Source of the DNA: Minicystis rosea
GTDB taxonomy: Bacteria; Myxococcota_A; Polyangia; Polyangiales; Polyangiaceae
DNA: 64,000 nucleotides
Direction: 5' to 3'
Assembly (NCBI GenBank): GCA_001931535.1
Contig: CP016211.1
Span: 7,735,703-7,799,702, forward strand
The notes under the pieces were generated by a model, which saw nothing but the letters and a program-made list of their open reading frames with translations, was not told where the DNA came from and searched no databases. The translations under genes and the position numbers were made by a program. Shown piece by piece: positions 24,988 to 33,666 of the stretch (within the stretch, counting starts at the first letter, position 1; each line of letters begins with the position of its first letter).

Positions 24988-27444
24988 ATGTGGGCCGCGT
25001 CCGGGTGCTCGGTTCGCGAACGGATCCGTTCGCGCCATGCCCGGGTTCTGCACTATGGTGCGCGCGCTTTGCGCTCCCGGTTCCCCCTCGTCGCGACGCT
25101 GTTCTTGATCTCCGGCGCCACCGGCCTGCTCTACGAGGTCGCGTTCTCGAAGCTCCTCGGGTACGTCTTCGGCGCGACGGCGTACGCGGTGAGCACCGTG
25201 CTCTCCGCCTTCATGGCGGGGCTCGCGCTCGGCGCGCATTTCGGCGGACGCAACGCGGCGCGCGTGTCGCGGCCGCTCATGGCCTACGGCGCGGCCGAGA
25301 TGATCGTTGGCTTGGTGTGCGCGGCGTCGCCCGCGGCGCTCGCGTGGATCACGCACGCATACGTGTCGCTGGCGCGATCGGCCCCCGGCTCGCTGGCGAC
25401 CGTCACCATCGCGCGCGCCGCGCTCACCGCGATGGTGGTGCTCGTGCCCACGGTGGCCATGGGCGCGACGCTCCCGCTCTTGTCGCGCGTGGTCGCGGGC
25501 GTGCGTGAAGGCGAAGGCAGCGCCGCCCGGCTCGCGGGGATCTATGCGATCAACACGGCGGGAGGCGCGGCGGGCGCGCTCCTCTCCGCATACGTGATCC
25601 TGCCGGTGCTCGGGATCCGCGGGACGATGATGGCCGCCGCGCTGGCCAACGTGGCCATCGGCGCCGTCGCGTTTTTCACGGGTCGCGCGAGCGCGGCCGA
25701 GCCCTCGCATCCAGCCCGCGTGGTGGAGGCCGCGCCCGATGGCGCGAAGGCCGAGGCACGCGGGACGAGCGACGATTCGAGCCTGGAGACGCTGCTCCTC
25801 GGGATCGCGTTCGCCTCGGGCTACCTCGTGTTCGCGGCCGAGGTGGTGGAGACGCACCTGCTCGCGCTGCTCATCGGCAACAGCGCTTATGCCTTCGGGC
25901 TGATGCTCGCCGTCTTCCTGGTGTGCCTCGCCATCGGCGCCGCGCGCGCGCCGGCCTTCGCGGCGAAGCATGGATCGGGCGCGCTCGCGCATGGCCTCGC
26001 GGCGGCGGCGCTGTCGCTCGCGATCACGTTGCCCTTGTGGGATCAGCTCCCGCGCATCTTCACGTTCGCGGGCAAGCACATCGCCTCGTGGGGCGGGCGC
26101 GAGGCGTGCCGCGCCATCGTGGCCTTCGCCATCCTCGCGCTCCCGACGTTGTGGATGGGCACCACGTTCCCGCTGCTCCTCCAGCGCGTGGCCGGTCGGC
26201 CCGACGTCGCTGCGCGCGTCGGTGGGCTCACCGTCGCCAACACGCTGGGCACCATCGCGGGCTCGATCCTCACCGGCTACGTGGTGCTCCCGGCCCTCGG
26301 ATCGCAGGGCGCGCTCCGCGCCGTCGCGGTGGCCTTCGCGATCGCCGCGGCCGCTGCGTCCTTCCGGCTCGTCGAGCATCGCAGCCGCGCGCTGACGGTA
26401 GGCGGCCTCGCGATCGTCATCGCGTTGCTCCTCCCGCGGTGGGACATGGCGCGGCTCACGAGCGGCGCCAACGTCTACTTCACCACGGGGCCGCCGCCCG
26501 ACTCGATCGAAATGGTGCGCGAGGACGTGCACGGCGGCGTGACCACCGTGGTCCGCCGCGCGGGCGTGACGACGATGTACACGAACGGGAAGTTCCAGGG
26601 CGACGACGGCCCGGAGATGCCGGCGCAGCGTCGCTTCGCCCACTTCCCTTCCCTCTTCGTGCGCTCGTTCGATCGCGCGCTGGTCATCGGCCTCGGCACG
26701 GGCACGACGCTGGGCACCATCGCGACCTATCCGTGGAAGCACGTCGACGTCGCGGAGATCTCGCCCTCGATCGTGGAGGCGTCGCGCCGCTACTTCGGCC
26801 CGCAGACGCTGGGCGCGCTCGACGATCCCCGCGTCCGGCTCGATCTCAACGACGGCCGCAATGTCCTCCTCGTCGCGGCCGAGCCCTACGATCTCGTCAC
26901 CATCGAGCTCACCAGCGTGTGGTTCGCAGGCGCGTCGAGCCTCTACAGCCGCGAGTTCTACGACCTCGTGCGCTCGCGCCTCGCGCCCGGGGGCGTGCTC
27001 CAGCAATGGGTGCAGCTCCATCACATTCGGCGGCGCGAGCTCGCCGCCATCGTGCACACGTTGCGCGGCGCGTTCGGCCACGTGGCGCTCTTCGTCGGCG
27101 GCGAGCAGGGCATCCTGGTGGCGAGCGACGCGCCCCTCGTGGCCTCGAGCGCGCGCCTCGCCGAGCTTGCGCAACGGCCGTCCCTCAAGATGACGCTCGC
27201 GGGGAAGGCGATGACCGATCTCTTCGACGAGCTCCTCGCGTCGGAGACGGAGCTGGATCGCTTCGTCGCCGAATCGAAGGGCGAGGACGGGGACGTCCTT
27301 CTGTCGACGGACGACAACCTCTACCTCGAATACGCGACCCCCAAAGGCAACGTCCTCAACTACCACACGTCGCTCGACGCCACGCTCGCGATGCTGGGTC
27401 GTTATCGGACGAACGATCCGAAAGCACGACACCTCGCGCCCTGA
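24988..27444 (+). CDS. Spermidine-synthase-like methyltransferase-fold domain fused to a polytopic membrane domain
   Basis: About 818 residues from ATG 24988 (start uncertain; a TTG at 25069 lies nearer the first helix and neither has a clear ribosome site). Residues 40-500 contain some twelve to fourteen hydrophobic helices in two halves (MFS-like). The C-terminal 300 residues are a Rossmann domain like polyamine aminopropyltransferases: ALVIGLGTGTTLGTIA binds the nucleoside cofactor, followed by DVAEISPSIVEAS and a DLNDGRNVL acidic loop. Such fused proteins are widespread in bacteria but their reaction is mostly unproven. A larger relative lies at 50.4-53.5 kb. Divergent from the kinase gene. 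Confidence 0.8.
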   Translation: MWAASGCSVRERIRSRHARVLHYGARALRSRFPLVATLFLISGATGLLYEVAFSKLLGYVFGATAYAVSTVLSAFMAGLALGAHFGGRNAARVSRPLMAYGAAEMIVGLVCAASPAALAWITHAYVSLARSAPGSLATVTIARAALTAMVVLVPTVAMGATLPLLSRVVAGVREGEGSAARLAGIYAINTAGGAAGALLSAYVILPVLGIRGTMMAAALANVAIGAVAFFTGRASAAEPSHPARVVEAAPDGAKAEARGTSDDSSLETLLLGIAFASGYLVFAAEVVETHLLALLIGNSAYAFGLMLAVFLVCLAIGAARAPAFAAKHGSGALAHGLAAAALSLAITLPLWDQLPRIFTFAGKHIASWGGREACRAIVAFAILALPTLWMGTTFPLLLQRVAGRPDVAARVGGLTVANTLGTIAGSILTGYVVLPALGSQGALRAVAVAFAIAAAAASFRLVEHRSRALTVGGLAIVIALLLPRWDMARLTSGANVYFTTGPPPDSIEMVREDVHGGVTTVVRRAGVTTMYTNGKFQGDDGPEMPAQRRFAHFPSLFVRSFDRALVIGLGTGTTLGTIATYPWKHVDVAEISPSIVEASRRYFGPQTLGALDDPRVRLDLNDGRNVLLVAAEPYDLVTIELTSVWFAGASSLYSREFYDLVRSRLAPGGVLQQWVQLHHIRRRELAAIVHTLRGAFGHVALFVGGEQGILVASDAPLVASSARLAELAQRPSLKMTLAGKAMTDLFDELLASETELDRFVAESKGEDGDVLLSTDDNLYLEYATPKGNVLNYHTSLDATLAMLGRYRTNDPKARHLAP

Positions 27445-27576
27445 TCCCCGGGCCGCGTTGCGCTCCATTCACACCATGACCCCGATGCCCGGGCGCCGGC
27501 CGCAAGGCGGCGCCGCCACGCGGAAAAGGCGAGGTGGTACGCGCATTGCGAACCGCCGAAGCCCTTCGGAGGGCGT

Positions 27577-28269
27577 ATGAAGAGATTGCTTATGATCCTC
27601 GTCGTCGGCGCGGCCGGCTGCCTGCCGCAGACGTCCGGCGAGCTCGACAATGGTGGTTTCACGTACTTCTGCTCGGGCAAGAGCGACCTCGCGTGCACCG
27701 ACGGCATCATCAACCCCGGCGCGTCGAACGTGCCTCCCGCCATCGCCGTGGGCGCGCACTTCGATCTCGAGTTTTCTCCACCCATCGTCATCTTCAGCAA
27801 GGATGAGCCGACCCCCGTCGCCAGCATCGTCTCCGTCTCACCAAGCATCCTCTCGCAGGAGCCCTCCCAAGACGTGGGCGGCACGGGCTTCCGCTTCACC
27901 GCCCCGGGCACCGTGGCCGTGCTGGCCAAGAGCGCGACCGGCGAGGTCGTCGACTTCGTGCACGTCACGGGCGCGAACGTCGAGGCGATCGCCTTCGTCG
28001 ATCGCTTCGGCGACGAGACACAAGCGCTCACGCTCGCGAGCACCCAAGACACACTGCAAGCGCTGCCCCGCGACACCTCCGGGAACACGCTCGCAGGCTC
28101 CCTCTCGTATGAATGGACGACCTCCGACGACGAGATCGTCTCGCTGAGCCCGGGCTTCGAAAACAACGAGATCAAGCTCGTCGCAGGCAAGCCGGGCAAA
28201 GCCACCATCACCGTCACCGTGCAGAGCACGCCGGCGAGCATCGAGGTCACGGTGGGAGGTGCGCCGTGA
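27577..28269 (+). CDS. Lipoprotein with Ig/BIG2-like domain
   Basis: A 230-residue lipoprotein (MKRLLMILVVGAAGC, Cys15). The C-terminal 90 residues (YEWTTSDDEIVSLSPG ... GKATITVTV) have the pattern of a bacterial Ig-like group 2 domain, a surface adhesion or spacer fold. The front half is unrecognised. GGAGGG just before the ATG supports the start. Its stop codon overlaps the next gene's ATG (TGATG), so the two lipoproteins are translationally coupled. Confidence 0.75.
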   Translation: MKRLLMILVVGAAGCLPQTSGELDNGGFTYFCSGKSDLACTDGIINPGASNVPPAIAVGAHFDLEFSPPIVIFSKDEPTPVASIVSVSPSILSQEPSQDVGGTGFRFTAPGTVAVLAKSATGEVVDFVHVTGANVEAIAFVDRFGDETQALTLASTQDTLQALPRDTSGNTLAGSLSYEWTTSDDEIVSLSPGFENNEIKLVAGKPGKATITVTVQSTPASIEVTVGGAP

Positions 28270-28640
28270 TGCAAAAGGCACTCTTCGCCGCCTCGATGAT
28301 CATGGGCGCGGCGCTCACGGGCTGCGGCCCGCGCTTCGATCACCTCGACTTCGCCCAGCGCACGAGCCCGCCGCTCACCGCCACGCTCTCATCCACGCTG
28401 GTGTCGATTCCCGCCGGCATCGCCGTCGCCTTCGATCCCCTCCCCCGCGAGGACGATGGTGAGCTCATCGAGAAGGTGGAGGTGGATCTCGTCTCCTCCA
28501 ACATCGGTGTGCTCGGCGTCGACCACGACACCGAAGATGGCTTCGTGATCTACGGCGTCAGCGAGGGTAGCGCGACCATCTCGATCTTCCTCGACGGCGA
28601 GGCCGTCGGCACCTTGCCGGCGACGGTCACGAAACAGTGA
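28269..28640 (+). CDS. Small lipoprotein, BIG2-like
   Basis: A 123-residue lipoprotein from ATG 28269 (a GTG at 28266 would add one residue), with signal MQKALFAASMIMGAALTGC and Cys19. The mature part (IPAGIAVAFDP, SSNIGVLGVD, VSEGSATISIFLDGE) looks like one degenerate Ig-like domain, related in style to the preceding protein. Function unknown. It overlaps the stop of the preceding gene by one base, and its 3' end overlaps that of the convergent acetyltransferase gene by 14 bases. Confidence 0.7.
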   Translation: MQKALFAASMIMGAALTGCGPRFDHLDFAQRTSPPLTATLSSTLVSIPAGIAVAFDPLPREDDGELIEKVEVDLVSSNIGVLGVDHDTEDGFVIYGVSEGSATISIFLDGEAVGTLPATVTKQ

Positions 28641-29298
28641 CGTTCGCGCTCGAGAGCGGGGTGACGTGCATGCCCATCGCGCGGCACCCCGCGTCGGCGA
28701 CGGCGAACGATCGCCCGCGAATGCGGCCCATGTAGATGCGGCCGACGTCCTCGTATCCCATCCGGTAACATGAGCGCAGAGAGCTCATGTTCGCCGAATC
28801 CACATAAGAGACGAGCCCGGCGAGCCCCTCGGTGAGCGCGTGCGAAAGCGCCGCCGTCATGCCCAGCGCGTGCAGCCGGCGCCCGCGGTGATCGTGGTGC
28901 GTGAAGCCCTTGTACATGTAGAGATAACGCGAATCGAAATGGAGGATCCCTCCGAGCCCATTGGGCGTCGGCCTGCGCGCATACCAACCGAAGCTTGCCA
29001 GCTTGCCCGCTTCGAGGATGCCGTAGCAGCGATCGCCGCGCTCGAGCGCCTCGTCGAGGAAGTCGTCGGGGAGATCGTAGACATCGTCCCGGGCAAAGCG
29101 ACGCAGCGTCGATTCATCGAGGAAACCGTGCTCGTAGCGCGGCTCGATGCACGAGAACTCATCCCGCGCGCGCCGGATGACGAGGGCCTTGAGCACATGG
29201 ATCTCGGCCGCCCGCTCCGCGGCGCGGAGGCTCAGCGAGACGAGCGTGTCCCGCGCTCCGAAACGACGAAATTGCTCGGCCAGCGACGCGATTCTCAA
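28627..29298 (-). CDS. GNAT-family acetyltransferase-like protein
   Basis: A 223-residue protein from a TTG at 29298, chosen because GAGGAGG precedes it by four bases; longer frames add an arginine-rich leader. The C-terminal half has the GNAT pattern: HDHRGRRLHALG is a recognisable acetyl-CoA pyrophosphate loop (R/Q-x-x-G-x-A/G-like), then VSYVDSANMSSLRSCYRMGYEDVGRIYMGRI matches the N-x-x-S-x-x-x-Y-x-x-x-GF region. The N-terminal half has a Tyr/Asp-rich segment (DDVYDLPDDFLDEAL). Substrate unknown; some such proteins act on amino acids or polysaccharide precursors. Confidence 0.7.
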   Translation of the reverse strand: MRIASLAEQFRRFGARDTLVSLSLRAAERAAEIHVLKALVIRRARDEFSCIEPRYEHGFLDESTLRRFARDDVYDLPDDFLDEALERGDRCYGILEAGKLASFGWYARRPTPNGLGGILHFDSRYLYMYKGFTHHDHRGRRLHALGMTAALSHALTEGLAGLVSYVDSANMSSLRSCYRMGYEDVGRIYMGRIRGRSFAVADAGCRAMGMHVTPLSSANVTVS

Positions 29299-29522
29299 AG
29301 CGACCTCCTCCGCAGCTCGGGTCGAGCGCAGCCTCGCGAGCGGGCCCGACCGGCGCGAACGCGTGGCTTGCACGGGACGCGCCGTGCCTGGGCGGACTCG
29401 TCGCGAACGCGAATGTCGAGATCGCTCGAAGCACATGAAGCGCTCGCTCGGCCACCTTCCAAGCGATCGCGCCGGCTCCTCCGCGCTTCAGCGCCGAGCG
29501 ACGATGATGGGATTGGGCATCG

Positions 29523-30284
29523 TCACGCGGTGTCGCCGGCCCTCTCGTCGTCGCGCGCCGTCGAGAAGACCGGCAAGCGCGAAAGCCACCGCGCCGCGGC
29601 GTTGGGTCGTTCGAGCGCGATGCGCAGCGCCGCCACCAGCTCGAGGAGCGATCCATCGAGGCCCGCATCGATCGCCGCGCGACCGAGCCCCGCGAGCACC
29701 GCGCTCGCGAGCTCGTACGCCGGTGCGAACGCGGGTGGGACGGGCGCATGCTCGGGATCGGTGAAGTGTTCCGTGCACGCATCGACGTCGAGCGACGTCC
29801 ACCCGCGACAAATGAGCGGCCTCACCTCGTGAATGGAACAGGCATCGTCGACGAGCAGAGGACACGAGACACCGGCGCTCGCCCGCTCGTGGCGCGTGAG
29901 CCCGCGGGTGCGCTCATCGGCGGCGCGGACGCGGGCGACGAGCGCGGACAAGGCCTCTGCATCGCGGGTCCGGCGCAGGTGATCGGCGATGCGAATCACC
30001 TCGGGCGCGACGACGACGACCTTGGACACACAGCACGCCGAGCACCCTTTTTGACACGCAATGGGTGACGGCGGCGGCTCGCGCGCCAGCGCGGCGCGGT
30101 CGAGCTCGGCCGCGCGCGCCGACGCGGCGGCGGCAGCGTCGATGGCCCCAACCTCACCCCGATCGAAATGGGGACGCAGCGCGCGTCGCTCGCCCTCGGC
30201 GACGGCGGCGAGGAGCTCCGGCGTCCAGCGCGAGCGCGTTGGAGCGAGTGGGAGGGAGCGGTTCGGGGAGCGATCGCGCGGCAC
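29523..30284 (-). CDS. YkgJ-family cysteine-cluster protein
   Basis: A 253-residue protein from a GTG. The family signature is present: CQKGCSACC (about residues 77-85), then CPLLVDDACSIHEVRPLICRGW, giving the CxxxCxxCC...C...C...RP..CR pattern of the YkgJ/zinc- or iron-chelating cluster family. The cysteines probably hold an FeS cluster or zinc. The biochemical role of the family is largely unknown. The flanks are alanine-rich helices. It lies between the acetyltransferase gene and the thioesterase gene without close coupling. Confidence 0.8.
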   Translation of the reverse strand: MPRDRSPNRSLPLAPTRSRWTPELLAAVAEGERRALRPHFDRGEVGAIDAAAAASARAAELDRAALAREPPPSPIACQKGCSACCVSKVVVVAPEVIRIADHLRRTRDAEALSALVARVRAADERTRGLTRHERASAGVSCPLLVDDACSIHEVRPLICRGWTSLDVDACTEHFTDPEHAPVPPAFAPAYELASAVLAGLGRAAIDAGLDGSLLELVAALRIALERPNAAARWLSRLPVFSTARDDERAGDTA

Positions 30285-30574
30285 GTCGCGATTGTACTCC
30301 GAGACCTCGGCAAGGCCCGAGCCTGACGCCGCCCGGTCGCCGGAAACGCCGCGCGCTCGACAGCCATTCTCTCACCGAGAAGCCTGCCGCACGCGCGACA
30401 TCGCACGGCCCTCCACGAAAATGGTTGTGTGCCTGAGGCCTTGGACGATGGCCCGAGCGTGATTCGACGTCACCTCTTCATGTCACCAACATCCGTGTCC
30501 GGGGCCTCGATTTGGCTGTGGACGATGGGCCTTTGGGGCTTGAGATCGAGCCACTCTCGTGCTCACCATGACCC

Positions 30575-31327
30575 ATGCCCACCGATCCCACCTCCACCTG
30601 GATCGCTCGCAAGCCTCGCCCTGCCGCGCGCCTGCGGCTCTTCCTTTTTCCCTACTCCGGCGGCGGCGTCTCTTCGTTTCGGGGCTGGGCCGATGCCATG
30701 CCGAGCCTCGAAGTCTGCTGTGTCCAGGCCCCGGGTCGCGAAGCGCGGATGCGCGAGCCTGCTTTCGTGCGGATGGAACCTCTCGTGTCCGAGCTGATTC
30801 CGGCCATCCTGCCGTTGCTCGATCGGCCGTTTGCCTTCTTCGGCCACAGCCTCGGGGCGTTCGTGGCTTTCGAGACCGCGCGGGCCCTACGGCAGAAGGG
30901 CGCGCCCTTACCGCAGCATCTCTTGCTGGGTGGGTGTCCCGCCCCGCAAACGCATGTCGTCGAGCAGCCCATTCACGCGCTCGATGACAAAGGCCTCGTC
31001 GAGGCCCTCCGTCGTTATCAGGGCACGCCGGACGAGGTGATGAAGAACGAAGAGCTGATGAAGCTCGTTCTCCCGCTCTTGCGCGCGGATTTCACCCTCT
31101 ACGAGACCTATGCGCCACCGGTCGAGCCACCGCTCGACGTGCCCCTCACCGTGCTCGGCGGCCTCGATGACGATCACGCCACCCGCGAAGAGCTCGATGG
31201 ATGGCGTATGCACACGACGAAAGCATTCTTGCTTCGCATGTTCCCCGGCGGCCACTTCTTCGTCCACACCGCGCGATCGCAAGTGCTCGGGACCGTTCTA
31301 CAAGACCTCGCGCCTCACCTCCGCTGA
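30575..31327 (+). CDS. Type II thioesterase (GrsT-like)
   Basis: A 250-residue alpha/beta hydrolase of the kind that removes stalled acyl groups from carrier proteins of nonribosomal peptide and polyketide synthases. The FPYSGGG oxyanion region is at 25-31, the nucleophile Ser92 in FFGHSLGAF, Asp198 in VLGGLDDDH and His227 in PGGHFF. No synthase gene lies in the window, so it is an orphan that must act in trans or serve another acyl-carrier pathway. There is no good ribosome site before the ATG. The SyrP-like oxygenase gene follows 123 bases downstream on the same strand and may share its transcript. Confidence 0.88.
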   Translation: MPTDPTSTWIARKPRPAARLRLFLFPYSGGGVSSFRGWADAMPSLEVCCVQAPGREARMREPAFVRMEPLVSELIPAILPLLDRPFAFFGHSLGAFVAFETARALRQKGAPLPQHLLLGGCPAPQTHVVEQPIHALDDKGLVEALRRYQGTPDEVMKNEELMKLVLPLLRADFTLYETYAPPVEPPLDVPLTVLGGLDDDHATREELDGWRMHTTKAFLLRMFPGGHFFVHTARSQVLGTVLQDLAPHLR

Positions 31328-31450
31328 TCGCAAACGCCGCGAAGGCTCGAAGCAGGGGCGAAGTCCTGGCCTCGTCGAACCCGCGCAGCTACGATCGGTA
31401 TCATCACGCGACGGACGCCGCCCTGCACGTCCAACGCGTTGGAGGGGATT

Positions 31451-32470
31451 ATGGACACCGCGCCGCCCATCGCCGCCGAGCTCCCCGCGGGCAGCCCGGT
31501 CCGAGCGGGCTACATCGCTCCTCAGGATACGTATCCGCTCGTGATCACGCCGGTCCCCGGCGCCGGCAAGGTCGACCTCGCCGCGTGGGCCGCCGAGAAT
31601 CGCACCTACGTCGATGCCAATCTGCTCGCCCACGGCGCCCTGCTCTTTCGCGGCTTCGACATCACGTCACCGGCCGCCTTCGAGCGCGTCGCCGGCACCA
31701 TCTGTCCTGGGCTTTTTGGTGAATACGGTGATCTCCCGCGCGAGGGGGTGAGTGGCAAGGTGTATGGCTCGACGCCCTACCCCGCCAATCAACCCATCCA
31801 CTTCCACAACGAGAGCTCCCACCTCCCGCGCTGGCCGCAAAAACAATTCTTCGCCTGCATGCAAGCCTCGCAGACGGGCGGCGAAACCCCGCTCCTCGAC
31901 TGCCGCCACATCGCCCGCGTGCTCGACCCGGCCATCCTCTCCCGCTTCGCCGAAAAGGGTCTGCTCTACGTACGAAACTTCTGCGAAGACATCGACGTGT
32001 CTTGGCAGCACTTCTTCAAGACCGACGACAAGAAAGCCGTGGAGAAGATCTGCGCGGACGGCGGGATGACCTGCGAATGGGTGCGCGGCCGGACACTGCG
32101 CATCAAGCAGAAAGCCCGCGCCGTCGTCAGGCATCCTCGCACGGGCGAGACCGTCTTCTTCAATCAGGTACAGCTCCATCACCCCTTCTGCCTCGACCCA
32201 GCCACCCGCAAATCCCTGGTGGCGCTCTTCAAGGAAGATGGTTTGCCCCGCAACGTCTATTACGGCGACGGCTCGAAGATCGAAGACGCCACCATGGCCG
32301 AGCTGGATCGCCTCTACTGGCAGACGGCCAAAGCCTTCCCCTGGCAAAACGGGGACATGATCATGCTCGACAACATGCTCGTGGCCCACGCCCGCAAGCC
32401 GTTCACAGGGGCGAGGAAGATCGTGGTGGCGATGGGGGAGATGGTGAATGGGGAGGATGTGATGGGGTGA
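31451..32470 (+). CDS. TauD/SyrP-like Fe(II)/2-oxoglutarate dioxygenase
   Basis: A 339-residue non-heme iron oxygenase. GGAGGGG three bases before ATG 31451 sets the start. Iron ligands are His119 and Glu121 in FHNESSH (an HxE variant of the usual HxD) and His313 in VAHARKPF; Arg322 should bind 2-oxoglutarate. The N-terminal LFRGFDI and the ESSH region resemble SyrP, which hydroxylates aspartate tethered to a peptidyl carrier in syringomycin synthesis. Next to a type II thioesterase this suggests tailoring of a carrier-bound amino acid, but no carrier or synthase is in view. A free-substrate dioxygenase is the alternative. Confidence 0.85.
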   Translation: MDTAPPIAAELPAGSPVRAGYIAPQDTYPLVITPVPGAGKVDLAAWAAENRTYVDANLLAHGALLFRGFDITSPAAFERVAGTICPGLFGEYGDLPREGVSGKVYGSTPYPANQPIHFHNESSHLPRWPQKQFFACMQASQTGGETPLLDCRHIARVLDPAILSRFAEKGLLYVRNFCEDIDVSWQHFFKTDDKKAVEKICADGGMTCEWVRGRTLRIKQKARAVVRHPRTGETVFFNQVQLHHPFCLDPATRKSLVALFKEDGLPRNVYYGDGSKIEDATMAELDRLYWQTAKAFPWQNGDMIMLDNMLVAHARKPFTGARKIVVAMGEMVNGEDVMG

Positions 32471-32529
32471 TTGCTAGCCTGTGAGCAATCACCCTGACGG
32501 ACCACGGGAGATAGGCTTCGGCGACCTAT

Positions 32530-33090
32530 CTACCCTCCCTGCAAATAGCGACCCACGAGCTGGCTCTCGTAGGAGCCTCCCGCATCGACGCGCGTGATGT
32601 CCGCGTAGCGGAGGAGCAGCTCGGACCGGTCCATGGATTTCATCGTGCCGTATTGCCGAAGGCGCACGAAGTCGTCATCCAGCTCTACCTCTTGCCCGAT
32701 GAAGCACACCCCGGGATCGAGACGCTCGACGTAGACCGATGCGTGTCCGAAGGTCTTGTTGAAGAAGGAGAGCGCGCTCGAGATTTCGAGGAGCGCGACG
32801 TCGGGAATGGTGAGCGGCTCGTCGCGAAAACGTGCCACCGTCGCGGCCATGTCCAGCTCTCTGCCGCCGGATTTGATGCGCGAGATGTCCGAGATGCGGG
32901 CGGCCACGAAGCCGTCGGTCTGGTAGAGAGGGTCCACCTTCTCCATCACAAAGACCCATTTGGATTGGGCCAAGATCCGACCGACGAGCGGTGCTCTCGG
33001 CGAAAGGTCGTCTCGGTAGAGCTCGACCAACGTGCGCGCCGAGATTAGCTCGGTGATCCTTCTCTCGAGAAGGCTCTTTGCGTGTTCCAT
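32530..33090 (-). CDS. Hypothetical protein with internal duplication
   Basis: A 186-residue soluble protein from ATG 33090 (GAGGAG six bases upstream). It appears built of two similar halves: the first ends in FVAARISDISRIKSGG and the second in LLLRYADITRVDAGG, each preceded by a run of beta strands with a DDDF/DGF turn. I do not recognise a named family with certainty; similar two-lobed proteins occur as stand-alone genes and sometimes beside toxin loci. Here it follows the GreA-like gene by 16 bases and is likely co-transcribed. No signal peptide or catalytic motif. Confidence 0.65.
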   Translation of the reverse strand: MEHAKSLLERRITELISARTLVELYRDDLSPRAPLVGRILAQSKWVFVMEKVDPLYQTDGFVAARISDISRIKSGGRELDMAATVARFRDEPLTIPDVALLEISSALSFFNKTFGHASVYVERLDPGVCFIGQEVELDDDFVRLRQYGTMKSMDRSELLLRYADITRVDAGGSYESQLVGRYLQGG

Positions 33091-33106
33091 CGGTGCTCCT
33101 CGGGTC

Positions 33107-33595
33107 TCACACCACCGAGACCACCTCATATGATCTCATCTTCCCCTGCACCCGCACCTCCACCGAATCGCCGGCCGACTTGCCGAGCAGCTCTTTGCCG
33201 AGGGGGGATTGGGGGGTGATCACTTGGATTTCGACTCCATCCATCGTGGCGCGGAGGCCACCGCCGAGGGGGGAGAGGAAGTAGAAGCTCGTGGACTCGC
33301 CTTGATCGAGCTCGATGAGGGCGGAGGAGGAGATGGGGTCGTCGGGGCCGAAGCGCTTCAGATCGAGGGCGGCGAGCGCGGCGGAGGTGCGCTCGAGATC
33401 GCGGGCGCGATCGGCTTGCGCGCCGGCGAGGTAGGCGGCCTCGACGGCGCGGGTGTCTTTGTCGTTCTCGGGTTTGGAATCCTCGTGGGTGGCGGCTTCC
33501 CGGGCTTCGTTGGCCGCGCGGGTGAGCACGGAGACGGAGCGGGCGATCTCCTCGCGGAGCATTTCGATGAGGGCGCGCTTGTCGAAAGAGGGCAT
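33107..33595 (-). CDS. GreA/GreB-family protein
   Basis: A 162-residue protein. The C-terminal half (VITPQSPLGKELLGKSAGDSVEV) is the FKBP-like domain of GreA/GreB transcript cleavage factors. The N-terminal half should be a coiled coil, but it is short and rich in Ala/Glu/Asp (EREATHEDSKPENDKDTRAVEAAYLAGAQ) and the acidic tip pair of true GreA is not certain. It may be a Rnk- or Gfh-like regulator binding in the RNA polymerase secondary channel, rather than the housekeeping GreA. First gene of a two-gene unit. Confidence 0.75.
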   Translation of the reverse strand: MPSFDKRALIEMLREEIARSVSVLTRAANEAREAATHEDSKPENDKDTRAVEAAYLAGAQADRARDLERTSAALAALDLKRFGPDDPISSSALIELDQGESTSFYFLSPLGGGLRATMDGVEIQVITPQSPLGKELLGKSAGDSVEVRVQGKMRSYEVVSVV

Positions 33596-33666
33596 GAATC
33601 CTCGTCAGGAGAGGATGGTTGGGGAAAGGAAGCGCGCATTCATGAGCGCATGATCACGACAACGCT

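Noticed and set aside
24964..27468. A minus-strand open frame opposite the spermidine-synthase-like gene
   Set aside because: Arg/Glu/His-rich shadow without hydrophobic helices or motifs.
30575..32470. A biosynthetic gene cluster
   Set aside because: No synthetase, synthase, carrier or transport genes accompany the thioesterase and oxygenase; treated as orphans.
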